This document shows positions 55,076 through 63,894 of a DNA stretch of 64,000 nucleotides, piece by piece. The DNA is from Alteromonadaceae bacterium Bs31 (lineage in GTDB: Bacteria; Pseudomonadota; Gammaproteobacteria; Pseudomonadales; Cellvibrionaceae). Position numbers and translations under genes: made by a program. The first letter of the stretch is position 1, and each line of letters opens with the position of its first letter. Under the pieces are notes generated by a model. It was not told the DNA's origin, made no database searches, and saw nothing but the letters and a program-made list of their open reading frames with translations. The stretch spans positions 745,361 through 809,360 of the forward strand of contig FXAI01000001.1 of the NCBI GenBank assembly GCA_900177435.1. Reading direction: 5' to 3'.

Positions 55076-56518
55076 ATGATCTTAAAAAATAGTGTATTTT
55101 TATTTTCTGTATTTTTAATGCTGAGCTTTGGTTCCGCCCATGCTTACAATAGTAACCATCCCTACCTTTATCTCAACCAGACCCAGCTTGATGAATTGAG
55201 TGATGTGGTTAATTTCGGCGCTTCAAACTATATCACCCAAGCCTACGCAAAAATGAAAGCTTATGGCGATGCGCTTCTCGACGACCCTCCTCAAGTCGTG
55301 CCTTATCGTGGTGATGATCCGAGTTTGGTCCATTATCGGATAGGGCATACCGATACTGAGAAAGCCACCGCCTGGGCAGTGAGTTACAATGTTGAACTGG
55401 ACCCCGTAAAAAAAGCTGAATACGCTCAGAAAGCTAAAAATTATGTAATGGCATACGAAGACGCGCGTATGGACACCTATTTGGGACCTGTCGTCAGTTG
55501 GCTGATTAACATATTTATTATTTATGACCTGACCTATTCTTCAGGGCTGTACACCAGTGAGGATGTAGAAAAAATACAATCACTGCTGGTTGGTGCAGGG
55601 CTGACCAGTCAGCCAAACTGGTGTGAAACCGACTCCGCATGGAACCAGAATATGTCCCATTGGTACTGTGGGGCATATGCCCTGGCGGCATTTATGATGG
55701 ATGATCCATCGGCGATTGATCGTGCGTTTACACAATTTAAACGGCGTATTGACGGAACCTATAGCGATGGCAGGTTCCACGATTACGATCACAGGAACCT
55801 CGGCTACAACAACTACAGCCTGAGCCCGATGCTTTTCGCCGCACAAGCGGCGAAAAACCTTGGCCATGACTGGTGGTCTTACACCGGGCCAGAGGGAAGA
55901 AGCCTGGAGCGCTCCATTGACTTTCTCTCCACACCGGAACATACCCGCAACGGAAATAGCTGGATTCCATCCATATACGGCAACTTGTCAAACGACTCCG
56001 CACATACTTCTGGCCAAAACATCGGCGCGTATGGTTTGACGCTACAGCAGAAAGTATTGTCTGATCAACGCTTTATTTTTGAAGTTGCGCTTAACAATAT
56101 TGATAAAGAAAAATATGAAAATATTCTCAATGATGCTTCCGGTGGAAAAATATCGAGAGATGCTATCTACAACTACCACACACATTATTGGCTCTCGACC
56201 TTTCTTAATGTAGATAAGTTATCCGACAATCCAGTTGATCCAGTTGATCCAGTTGATCCAGTTGATCCAGTTGATCCAGTTGATCCAGTTGATCCAGTTG
56301 ATCCAGTTGATCCAGTTGATCCAGCAGAGCCAGTCGATCCAGTTGATCCAGCAGAGCCAGTCGATCCAGCAGAGCCAGCTGAACCGGAGCCGACAGGATC
56401 ATTAGAGGATAACAACACTGAAATCAGCAATACAGATAACGGTGGTGGCGGCGCCTTTTCGCCCTTTTTTTTATTCGGTCTGTTTGTGTTGCGATTAACT
56501 CGGCAATTAAATAGATGA
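55076..56518 (+). CDS. Secreted alginate-lyase-family protein with (PVD)n linker and GlyGly-CTERM tail
   Basis: 480-residue exported protein with a signal peptide (VFLFSVFLMLSFGSAHA). An alginate_lyase (PF05426-like) alpha/alpha domain of about 360 residues includes NWCETDSAWNQNMSHWYCGA, HDYDHRNLGYNNYSLSPML and NSWIPSIYG, with candidate catalytic Asn/His/Tyr residues. A (PVD)n/(PAE)n linker (about 386-440) follows, then GGGGAFSPFFLFGLFVLRL, a Gly-Gly plus hydrophobic helix plus basic end. That tail is the GlyGly-CTERM signal cut by rhombosortase. Alginate or a related polyuronate is the inferred substrate. The ATG at 55076 (MILKNSVFLF) is preferred over a frame reaching back to 54995. The stop codon lies inside an inverted repeat. 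Confidence 0.8.
   Translation: MILKNSVFLFSVFLMLSFGSAHAYNSNHPYLYLNQTQLDELSDVVNFGASNYITQAYAKMKAYGDALLDDPPQVVPYRGDDPSLVHYRIGHTDTEKATAWAVSYNVELDPVKKAEYAQKAKNYVMAYEDARMDTYLGPVVSWLINIFIIYDLTYSSGLYTSEDVEKIQSLLVGAGLTSQPNWCETDSAWNQNMSHWYCGAYALAAFMMDDPSAIDRAFTQFKRRIDGTYSDGRFHDYDHRNLGYNNYSLSPMLFAAQAAKNLGHDWWSYTGPEGRSLERSIDFLSTPEHTRNGNSWIPSIYGNLSNDSAHTSGQNIGAYGLTLQQKVLSDQRFIFEVALNNIDKEKYENILNDASGGKISRDAIYNYHTHYWLSTFLNVDKLSDNPVDPVDPVDPVDPVDPVDPVDPVDPVDPVDPAEPVDPVDPAEPVDPAEPAEPEPTGSLEDNNTEISNTDNGGGGAFSPFFLFGLFVLRLTRQLNR
56231..56320 (+). repeat. Ten perfect 9-bp repeats encoding (PVD)10
   Basis: CCAGTTGAT is repeated ten times without change, followed to about 56380 by degenerate copies (CCAGCAGAG, CCAGTCGAT). 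Each unit adds Pro-Val-Asp without changing frame, so the linker length can vary by slippage. Confidence 0.95.
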
Positions 56519-56670
56519 TCCTATCTATTTAATTGCGCGCCCATGAAAAACTGGCGAAAATGTGTGAATTTTCTGGTATTTCAAGAGCTTACATTGCCCT
56601 GGGGCAATGACGGCGCTTCCCTGCGCCGCTTATTAACTTAACAATAACTATTGCCAAGTTAATAATAACG
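56504..56670 (+). repeat. Left arm of inverted repeat around the beta-helix gene
   Basis: About 167 bases that reappear in reverse complement at 58745-58914, with roughly 80 percent identity by eye and long exact blocks such as TATCTATTTAATTGCGCGCC and GGCGCTTCCCTGCGCCGCTT. It contains three hairpins: CAATTAAATAGAT/ATCTATTTAATTG around the stop codon of the upstream gene, CATTGCC-ctgg-GGCAATG, and GGCGCttccctGCGCC. The first hairpin could end the upstream message. Confidence 0.85.
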
Positions 56671-56795
56671 ACAAGAGTAACGCGTAGCCGTTTAAGTTAT
56701 ACGGTAAAAAAATGTCGGTACACATTTTATTGGTGCTCGAACACCATTCTAGTAAAGTGTTTTAACGTTTAAGATAAGCCTCCGGAGGGCGCAAG

Positions 56796-58604
56796 GTGAG
56801 AAACCTTTGTTTTGTACTTTTATCTATAGTTGTTATTTCGTGCGGTGGAAATAGCGGTTCTCCCATTCCGGATTCGGATGGCTCGACGAGTTCGTCCAGT
56901 TCGTCTGGTTCGTCCAGTTCGTCTGGTTCGTCTGGTTCGCCTGGTTCGCCTGGTTCGTCTGGTTCGTCTGGTTCGTCCAGTTCGTCCAGTTCGTCCAGTT
57001 CGTCCAGTTCGTCCAGTTCGTCCAGTTCGTCCAGTTCGTCCAGTTCGTCCAGTTCGTCCAGTTCGTCCGGTTCTTCCAGTTCTTCCAGTTCCAGCTCAGG
57101 TAAGCCCGGGCCTGGAGATCCCGGGATATTGTCCGCTCGCACACCTCCCGGTGGTTTTGCGTTTTGGCAATGGCAGGACCCTTACCAGGAATGGAATGTG
57201 GTGGATGTGACAACCCGGGGAATTATGCCGAATGGTGGTGAAGATGCGGAAGTTCTGCGTAGCCTTTTAAGCGATCTGGATAAACCCACAGTTTTGTATT
57301 TTCCGCCGGGTGACTACCATATTGGTTCAGGCGGCACGGTTAACATTCCCAGCAATGTCATCATTCGCGGAGCCGGGCCCGATAAAACCCACTTCCGTTT
57401 GTCAGGGGATGCTGGAGGCTTTGCCTGCTACGGGTATAACACCGGCAGCAAGAAAAATGTTGTCGAAAGTGTTACAGCAGGAGACAACATTGTTCAGCTC
57501 GATGATGTTAGTGGGCTCGCCGTCGGCGATATCGTTGACATCAAACAGAATAACCCACACTCTCCCGATGCTTGGGCTGCAAACACCTGGGGCGGCGTGT
57601 TTCGAATTACCGAAATTAACTCACAAGAGAATACCATCCGCTTACATCTACCACTGGCGATAGGGCTTGATGAATCCGAGTTTTTTGATGAGGACCACGG
57701 TGCGCACAAGCTGGCTGGCTGTCGTAATGTTGGTTTTGAAAACTTTCATATAGAACGCACGTCGGGGCCGGGCGGCGCACAGATGTTTTCATTTATAAGA
57801 GCCTACAATGTTTTCGTCCGCAATATTTATTCACAGAAATCACAGACTAATCACGTGAATAGCCTGCGTTCCCTCGGCGTTTATGTAAGCGACAGCTTTT
57901 TTGACGATGCATGGGTAAAAACAGGTGGCCATGCCTATGGGGTTTCGCCCAGAATCCGCGATACAGAAGTGGTTGTCACCGATAATATTTTCAAAGATTT
58001 AAGGCACTCACTCACTACTCAGGGCGGCGCTAATTATGTGATTTTCGCATACAACTTTATTTTTGATACTTGCCGGGAAAGAAACTGTAGCAAAGGCGAA
58101 AGAGAAGAAATAGACGGCAGGCAGGAAGCCGATGTAGTGGTGCACGGAAACTTTCCTCATACTACCCTGTTTGAAGGCAACGTCTTTTATTTTTCTTATT
58201 ATGATGCCATTCATGGTGCCAATGGTCCGGACATAATTATGTTTAGAAACAAAGGTTTCGGCCAGCCTTCAAATTACTGGATGAAAGGAGTTGGCGTTGC
58301 GATTGAAGCGAGCTCAGAGAGTGTGACACTCGTGGGTAACCACTTGCTAAATAGTTCGAGTTTTAAGGTTAATGGCTCGGAAGATTTATTTACCAGCCAT
58401 AACTTGGTAGATAACATTGACGGCTTCGGTGCGACCAACAGTGACCTGCCCGCTAATGCAAGTTTACCAGCATCACTCTTTACGCAAGGGCCTCCGGAAT
58501 TTTGGGGTTCGGAATTACCTTGGCCTGCCTTCGGGCCGGATGTGCCAAACTCCCACAATAACAAAATACCGGCACAGATACGGTTTGAGAGCGAATTCCA
58601 ATAA
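56796..58604 (+). CDS. Poly-Ser-linked beta-helix lipoprotein (pectate-lyase-3-like)
   Basis: 602-residue lipoprotein: lipobox VVISCGG (Cys16), a Ser/Gly linker (about 30-104), then a right-handed parallel beta-helix domain. The helix opens with DVTTRGIMPNGGEDAEVLRS and TVLYFPPGDYHIGSGGTVNI, the start of Pectate_lyase_3-type proteins, and runs through many short turns (NVIIRGAGPDKTHFRL, FENFHIERTSG, NVFVRNIYSQKS). It probably binds or cuts a polysaccharide such as a polyuronate; no catalytic residues can be named safely. GTG start at 56796 with CGGAGGGCGCAAG upstream. The gene lies exactly between the two arms of a 168-base inverted repeat, suggesting it arrived or can move as a unit. Confidence 0.82.
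   Translation: MRNLCFVLLSIVVISCGGNSGSPIPDSDGSTSSSSSSGSSSSSGSSGSPGSPGSSGSSGSSSSSSSSSSSSSSSSSSSSSSSSSSSSSSSSGSSSSSSSSSGKPGPGDPGILSARTPPGGFAFWQWQDPYQEWNVVDVTTRGIMPNGGEDAEVLRSLLSDLDKPTVLYFPPGDYHIGSGGTVNIPSNVIIRGAGPDKTHFRLSGDAGGFACYGYNTGSKKNVVESVTAGDNIVQLDDVSGLAVGDIVDIKQNNPHSPDAWAANTWGGVFRITEINSQENTIRLHLPLAIGLDESEFFDEDHGAHKLAGCRNVGFENFHIERTSGPGGAQMFSFIRAYNVFVRNIYSQKSQTNHVNSLRSLGVYVSDSFFDDAWVKTGGHAYGVSPRIRDTEVVVTDNIFKDLRHSLTTQGGANYVIFAYNFIFDTCRERNCSKGEREEIDGRQEADVVVHGNFPHTTLFEGNVFYFSYYDAIHGANGPDIIMFRNKGFGQPSNYWMKGVGVAIEASSESVTLVGNHLLNSSSFKVNGSEDLFTSHNLVDNIDGFGATNSDLPANASLPASLFTQGPPEFWGSELPWPAFGPDVPNSHNNKIPAQIRFESEFQ
56883..57080 (+). repeat. 9-bp repeats encoding the Ser linker, ten perfect copies at the core
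   Basis: TCGTCCAGT is repeated exactly ten times at 56973-57062, with degenerate units (TCGTCTGGT, TCGCCTGGT, TCTTCCAGT) on both sides. Each unit adds three residues, mainly Ser, in frame. The linkers of the GH74 and 53.6-kb genes use mixed Ser codons instead. Confidence 0.93.
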
Positions 58605-58655
58605 AAGCAACCATAACCCCACGGAGGGGGTATATTTCACAAGTTTGCCAGGAGT

Positions 58656-58676
58656 GAAAGTAGTGAACCTACTTTC
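58656..58676. other. Hairpin after the beta-helix gene
   Basis: GAAAGTAG-tgaac-CTACTTTC, a perfect 8-base stem 52 bases after the stop. It is terminator-like in position but lacks a T-run. Confidence 0.4.
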
Positions 58677-58744
58677 AAATGGTAGAGCCCCGTAATTCCC
58701 TAGCAGTCCTAATGTTTTTAGAAGGATAAATCTAGACCGCAATG

Positions 58745-58914
58745 CGGTTTTATTAACTTGGTATTGTTCAGAGGCTGCTTTAGTTTATAAGCGGCGCAGG
58801 GAAGCGCCGCCATTGCGAAGGCAATGTAAGCCCTTGAAACACCAGCAAACTCACACATTTGCGCCAGTATTTAAAGGGCGCGCAATTAAATAGATAGTAT
58901 CATCTACTTAAATG
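58745..58914 (-). repeat. Right arm of inverted repeat around the beta-helix gene
   Basis: Reverse-complement partner of 56504-56670, with the same set of hairpins in mirror order (GGCGCagggaaGCGCC, CATTGCgaagGCAATG, and an AATTAAATAGAT arm). It contains no open frame of its own. The rest of the 58605-59182 gap holds only the hairpin at 58656. Confidence 0.85.
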
Positions 58915-59182
58915 CCGGGTTAATACGTACCGACATCTTCAAACTTTTCACCAGGATGGTGGTATAAATACGCCACTAGGCTGGCATCCCGAAGAGCTGA
59001 CAGACTATTAAAACAAAGTGGTTTTGGTAATGGACAACTAGACTGTATATATAGAAACTACTATAAAGTAGCGGGGAAGGTCGCCTTTTTCTGTTGCTTT
59101 TGAAGAGCAATGGGTGATTTGGTCGCGGCAGATTGAGAGGGGCTATTCTTTTATCTGTTCTGTTCAGCTTTGAGGTACTGTA

Positions 59183-60196
59183 ATGTTTAGTCTGAAACAA
59201 CAAAGGGGTTTTCTCAGCCTGTTTTCCAGAATTTCCTCTCTGGCTTATGGGATACCTAGATTGTTTATGCTGGTTGGAATCATTTTTTTTATCATAGGCT
59301 GTTATAACCTGTTTCGAGCATTTCAAACCTACAGCTGGCCCTCCGTTCAAGGCCGCATTATTTCTTCAGGCGTCGAAAGTTACACCACTACATACACAGA
59401 TAGGGCCACAGACAGATTAAGTGAACAAACGGTGTACGATGCGTATATTGCATACGAGTATATCGTAGAGGGAGCAAGGTATAGTAACGATACTGTGAAA
59501 GTGGGTGGCACCATTGGTTCAAATATTAAGGCATGGACGAGAGCGCTTCTGAATAAATATCCACAAGGTAAAACGGTGAATATTTACTATAAGCCTACAG
59601 ATCCAACTCAATCCGTTTTAGAAAAGGGTATTCAACTTAGCACATGGTTTGTTGCGGTATTTGGCTTAGCTTTTTTCGTCTTTGGTTATTATTTTCAAAG
59701 GGCAATTCGTAATCTGGGCAGAAAACTATTTGGTTTTACTACTGAACAGCAAGAAAGCTCAACCGCAGAACAGTCAAAATTCGCAAAAGTCACCGATCCC
59801 AGGCTGCCAGGTAAGTGGAAGGTCGTATATCAAGTACCGTCCTATGAAGAATTGGCTACATATTCAATGAAGCAGTTTAACCTTGGAGCGGAAAACATAC
59901 ACTCTAAAAATGTCGTAGTGCCGAGCGCAACAACCATCGTCACCATTACGGAAAGTCAGATCCGTTTTGCACAGCAAGGAGCAAATCTCTTTGGTAAGGC
60001 GGGTCAGGAATATACACTGCAAGGCGATAGGTTGGTTTTGGCGCCTGTAAAGTTGGGTGGTTTTGTGAAAGCTATGGCTTCCTTGCTTCCAAGCTATTAT
60101 CACTTTAGCTTCATGGGGACTAAATTGATTCTCACCTCTGATAAAATTAAAGGATGTGACAATAGGAGCATTGTCTACCATTTAGAAAGAGTCTAA
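59183..60196 (+). CDS. DUF3592-domain membrane protein
   Basis: 337-residue membrane protein with two helices at about 24-46 (LFMLVGIIFFIIGCYNLF) and 155-172 (TWFVAVFGLAFFVFGYYF). The DUF3592 domain lies between them (WPSVQGRIISSGVES, AYIAYEYIVEGARYSNDTVK, YPQGKTVNIYYKPTDPTQSV). A C-terminal soluble domain of about 150 residues (KWKVVYQVPSYEELATYSMK onward) is not recognised. DUF3592 proteins have no known function. GAGG precedes the ATG. Confidence 0.85.
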   Translation: MFSLKQQRGFLSLFSRISSLAYGIPRLFMLVGIIFFIIGCYNLFRAFQTYSWPSVQGRIISSGVESYTTTYTDRATDRLSEQTVYDAYIAYEYIVEGARYSNDTVKVGGTIGSNIKAWTRALLNKYPQGKTVNIYYKPTDPTQSVLEKGIQLSTWFVAVFGLAFFVFGYYFQRAIRNLGRKLFGFTTEQQESSTAEQSKFAKVTDPRLPGKWKVVYQVPSYEELATYSMKQFNLGAENIHSKNVVVPSATTIVTITESQIRFAQQGANLFGKAGQEYTLQGDRLVLAPVKLGGFVKAMASLLPSYYHFSFMGTKLILTSDKIKGCDNRSIVYHLERV

Positions 60197-60546
60197 GTTT
60201 GGAGTGTTATTGGCGTTGAATATGCGGGCTTTATTTTTCTGTTGTCAAAAAAAGAGTTTCTCGTAGCACGAGTAAGCCGCAGGCGCACCGCGGAGGGTGT
60301 TGACATTAATGTTGTGTTTATTTTTTTCTCTGCGGAACTGATTGCTGGCAGCAGGATAAAACGATGCGAATAAGCTGGTTCATCGGCTTGCCCTCATTTT
60401 TGGGGCGGAATACGTGTTTATTTTACATTATAAGCAGAATTGGGCATGTCGTGGTTCACTTACATCGCTACAGTCAGGCGCTAGCCTATGTAAAAACGGT
60501 GCTAAGTCTTGGGCGGCGTAAGCAAGCGTTTCCAGGTTCAGCCTGC
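60197..60546. other. Intergenic stretch, no feature seen
   Basis: 350 bases with no credible gene on either strand; short frames overlap the next gene in antisense. No strong hairpin was found. Confidence 0.35.
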
Positions 60547-60822
60547 TTACCCTCTTTTAATACGAACGACTTTCATCACTTCAAAATTAATGCCCGCCAC
60601 AACTTCCTGTTCTGGGTAGTAAGTCATATTTACTCTGGCACCTTTTAGATTCTGGTAATTACCTTTGCGCTTGAACTTAAAAGGGGCGTCACAACCTTCT
60701 ACCATTATTGAATGCAAGATCCAGTCGCCTTGTTCTCGTTGAGTATGAGAGACAACTTTCAGTAGCTCTGAGTGGATAAGGTTTCTATTTTTTTCAACGA
60801 GTTTTTTAGGGTCTGATTGCAT
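60547..60822 (-). CDS. Small conserved hypothetical protein
   Basis: 91-residue soluble protein with WILHSIMVEGCDAPFKFKRK and LKGARVNMTYYPEQEVVAGI, ending in FEVMKVVRIKRG. I recall similar short proteins in many gammaproteobacteria, without an assigned function. Composition and length fit a real gene standing alone on the minus strand. Confidence 0.72.
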   Translation of the reverse strand: MQSDPKKLVEKNRNLIHSELLKVVSHTQREQGDWILHSIMVEGCDAPFKFKRKGNYQNLKGARVNMTYYPEQEVVAGINFEVMKVVRIKRG

Positions 60823-61583
60823 CGTCAGTATCGTGTAGTCGCTAATTGAGGCACTGTATTCGTTCTGGCGTCCGTGGTTAGTGTATGCCGGGTTTGTGCG
60901 TTGCCAGTTTTCAATGGCTGTATTATACCTCCCCTGTGATGCATGGCCAGCCCAGGGGCGCTTTCTTTTGAAGCTTCAAGCGGAAACATCATTCGCTTAA
61001 GTAAAAATCATCGCAAGCGGAGCTAAGGCGCTAGTCAATATCTATAAGAACGGAGCTTGGCGCAGGAAAGCAATCGGTGAATATTATAATAGGCATTGCT
61101 GAGTATTAAATCGAGCCCTTTAGGCAAAATACAGTGCCTTTCCAGGCCCGTTTACTCGGCTTATGAGGAAGTTATTGAGTAAAAATAATTACTTGACGAT
61201 GAGGGGTGGAGTTCTGGCATCGGGCGGTCGCATAAAAGTGGTTTGCGTCTAATGTTTGACTCAGGTTTGATTTCAGCTTGTGGCAAGGCTCTAATGCTCT
61301 TGCGTATCTGAATGAGATATGATCGATTTGTTTGGGCGAAGAGGCGAGGCTAGGTTGAGTGGCTATATACTCTGAAACAGCTTGGATAATATGGCTTAGT
61401 TTGTGCAGGAAATACTGAGGCAAGTAAGCAGGTATAGTAGGCGAGAAGGAAAAAATAACAGGACGAAAATACTGCATGCTACAGAACTATACACACGTTT
61501 AGTCAAAGACTATTATATTTGGCCATGCAATGTGTGTGGAACACTTTCATTAACACAGCGGTAGCTACGGCTAATAATCAAAA
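60823..61583. other. Long gap upstream of the leucine-rich-repeat gene
   Basis: About 760 bases without a secure gene. A minus-strand frame at 61172-61477 (101 codons) has no ribosome site or recognisable family and is not called. The DNA becomes AT-rich toward the next gene. Confidence 0.35.
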
Positions 61584-63008
61584 ATGGCAAAGACACTTTC
61601 TGGAATAGTTATCGAAGGAGGAGTTAAATCGATTGAAGAGATCGAGTATCTTCTAAACTGCAAGCTATATCCACCTGAAGACAAAGGATTAACTAGTTGC
61701 TGTAGTATTTATTTCCTTAAGGACGCTGTCTTTATTGAAGTTTTGAGTGAACTTCCCTCTGAGCCCATTGGCGTGAGAGAGGGGACTTGTCTCTCTTTCG
61801 TTTTATCGGGCAGTACTGATGCTTATAGTATTAATTATTGTGAGAAAACCACTTTATTAAAGGGCTTTAAATCTCTGGGTGGAGAGCGCTTCGAAGAATA
61901 CGGTATGTTTCCTGTCGCGGTAGATGATTATTCTTTAATCTTGGAGACCATCAAGAAAATAATTGGACAGGATATTTATAAGTGTATTGACGAGCACATC
62001 CCGAAAAGGTATGTACTAGAGTATTCTGGTATCGGTGTGACCACCCCGGTTTCAAACAAAGAAGCATTCCGAAAAGAACAATTGAATTCTGATATTGTGG
62101 AGTCGACTATCGCTGTTCCAGCTGATACAAGCGAGTCGGATAATCTGTTCCACCAGTTACTTAGTAAAGACGTAAGTAAGGTTTTAAAAACTCTTTTACA
62201 AATCAACGACTCACAAATCAATGCTCATGCAATTACATATATTCATGTTCTTAGCAGATTTCATGCGGATATGAAAGTAAGGAGAGAGGCAAAAAAGCTA
62301 TTCAAGACATTCGCAGGTGACAGCTTATGGCGTCAAGTAGAATCAGCCTGGGAAGATAAACATAGAAATATTCAGGGCTATCATGAAAAAAAGGAATATT
62401 ATGAGCACGCCGATCTTGATGCGAATGAATATTTTTTATTCGCCTATGTAAATAGAAGGAACTTCTTTTCAGTAAAGCCGCTTAAGGGTATGTATAATGT
62501 ATACTCTAGCATGTTAAACAACAAAGACGACATTCAAAACGTCTTCGAATGTTATGGAAGCGCAGTAGAAAATATCCCAGAAAAAATATCAACTCTTGAC
62601 CATATCAGGGTTGCAAAATTCAACTCTACAGCGAATTTAAACTTATCTAGGGCTATTGAGCACTTAAGTCTCCTGCCCAATTTACATAACTTGGTTCTTT
62701 TTGCCGTTGAGTTTAAAGTTATCCCTATTGAAATCAACACGCTTAAACATCTCGTCAGATTGCAGCTGTATGAAAATGGATTAAGTACTTTGTCCAAAGA
62801 TCTCTATTTGCCTAGCCTGAATGTTCTTGTAATAGAGTTCAATGATATTGCAGAGCTGGATTTTAATTCTTTCCCGAATGTAAATACATTATGCGTCGAC
62901 TATAGATACAAGCCTGGAGCAATCTTGTTTAAAAATGTAAAGAATGCTTTCTCTGTGGTTTCTGGCAAAGAGACTATTGAAGAAGTGAACCCTGCACATT
63001 TCGAGTAG
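61584..63008 (+). CDS. Leucine-rich-repeat-containing hypothetical protein
   Basis: 474-residue protein without signal peptide. Residues about 1-320 are not recognised. About 325-450 form four or five leucine-rich repeats (LSLLPNLHNLVLFAVEFKVI, INTLKHLVRLQLYENGLSTL, LPSLNVLVIEFNDIAELDFN). The N-terminal part contains KSIEEIEYLLNCKLYPPEDK and a Cys pair, and does not match a known family. The gene has visibly lower GC than its neighbours, suggesting acquisition from elsewhere; an immunity or protein-binding role is speculation. Confidence 0.7.
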   Translation: MAKTLSGIVIEGGVKSIEEIEYLLNCKLYPPEDKGLTSCCSIYFLKDAVFIEVLSELPSEPIGVREGTCLSFVLSGSTDAYSINYCEKTTLLKGFKSLGGERFEEYGMFPVAVDDYSLILETIKKIIGQDIYKCIDEHIPKRYVLEYSGIGVTTPVSNKEAFRKEQLNSDIVESTIAVPADTSESDNLFHQLLSKDVSKVLKTLLQINDSQINAHAITYIHVLSRFHADMKVRREAKKLFKTFAGDSLWRQVESAWEDKHRNIQGYHEKKEYYEHADLDANEYFLFAYVNRRNFFSVKPLKGMYNVYSSMLNNKDDIQNVFECYGSAVENIPEKISTLDHIRVAKFNSTANLNLSRAIEHLSLLPNLHNLVLFAVEFKVIPIEINTLKHLVRLQLYENGLSTLSKDLYLPSLNVLVIEFNDIAELDFNSFPNVNTLCVDYRYKPGAILFKNVKNAFSVVSGKETIEEVNPAHFE

Positions 63009-63252
63009 CTAACAAACGAGATAGCTTTCACAAGTAAAACTAAAGGCGAGAGAATAACAGCAGCAACATAACCTTTAAGGATGTCCACTACTTTCTCCTT
63101 TAGTTATATACATGGGTATCGCTAGCGCGTAATTCAGATGCTTTGAGTGCTAGAAAATCCATTCTCAAAATGGAATATCTAAATCGTAAGAAAGACACTT
63201 GGCAGCTGTATTGGCCGCGAATACCAATTAAAAGCCAACCAAGAAATTAGAG

Positions 63253-63894
63253 CTATATCAAGCGCCATTGGAGCGCTTTAATTACAGCTTGTGTTCTGTC
63301 GCGGCAGTGCAGTTTGGTGAGTAGGGTGGATATATGGTTCTTTACAGTGCCTTCTGCTAAAAAAACCGCGGTAGCAATTTCCCTGTTGCTAAAGCCCGCC
63401 GCCAGATAGCGCAGGATCTGTTTCTCTTTTTCGGAAAAATCCTTGAAGTTAAAGCTCGTCGGTATTTTTACTGTACCATTGTCTGGCAGTAATTCGCGGT
63501 TGAGCAATTGGGGTTCTGCCAGGAAGCCCCCCTTAGATATTTTTTTGATCGCTGATGACAGCTTTTCGAAGCTGATATCTTTTAGGAGGAAACCATTCAC
63601 ACCAGCGCTTAGCGCATTGATAAAAAGCTCGTGTTCGTCAAAGGTGGTTAGCATCAAAACGGGAATACTAGAACCTTGCTCGCGCAGAGTTTTTGCGAAC
63701 TGAATGCCATCCATTACTGGCATACGAATATCGGAAATAATAATGTTGGGCCTGTCTGCCTCGGCCAATTTATCCAGGGCATCCTGGCCATTGCTGGCTT
63801 GCCAGATCACTTCGAAAGTCTCTTCTATTTCTATAAGCCTGGCGATGCCTTCACGAATCAGTGCCTGGTCGTCCACTAAGGCTATTTTAGTCAT
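63253..63894 (-). CDS. NarL/LuxR-family response regulator
   Basis: 213-residue two-component regulator. The receiver domain (about 1-120) has the acidic pair in IALVDDQALIREG, phospho-acceptor Asp in IIISDIRMPVMDG, Thr in LMLTTFDEHE and Lys in GFLLKDISFEKL. The LuxR-type helix-turn-helix is FSEKEKQILRYLAAGFSNRE followed by GTVKNHISTLLTKL. The ATG at 63894 has AGGA five bases upstream; the ATG at 63900 has none. Its start lies within the end of the kinase gene, so the two are translationally coupled. Confidence 0.92.
   Translation of the reverse strand: MTKIALVDDQALIREGIARLIEIEETFEVIWQASNGQDALDKLAEADRPNIIISDIRMPVMDGIQFAKTLREQGSSIPVLMLTTFDEHELFINALSAGVNGFLLKDISFEKLSSAIKKISKGGFLAEPQLLNRELLPDNGTVKIPTSFNFKDFSEKEKQILRYLAAGFSNREIATAVFLAEGTVKNHISTLLTKLHCRDRTQAVIKALQWRLI

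Noticed and set aside
60364-60648. 94-codon plus-strand frame over the small conserved gene
   Set aside because: It overlaps in antisense a gene with recognisable conserved motifs, and has no supporting signals.
61172-61477. 101-codon minus-strand frame
   Set aside because: No ribosome site and no family; composition is ordinary for non-coding AT-rich DNA.
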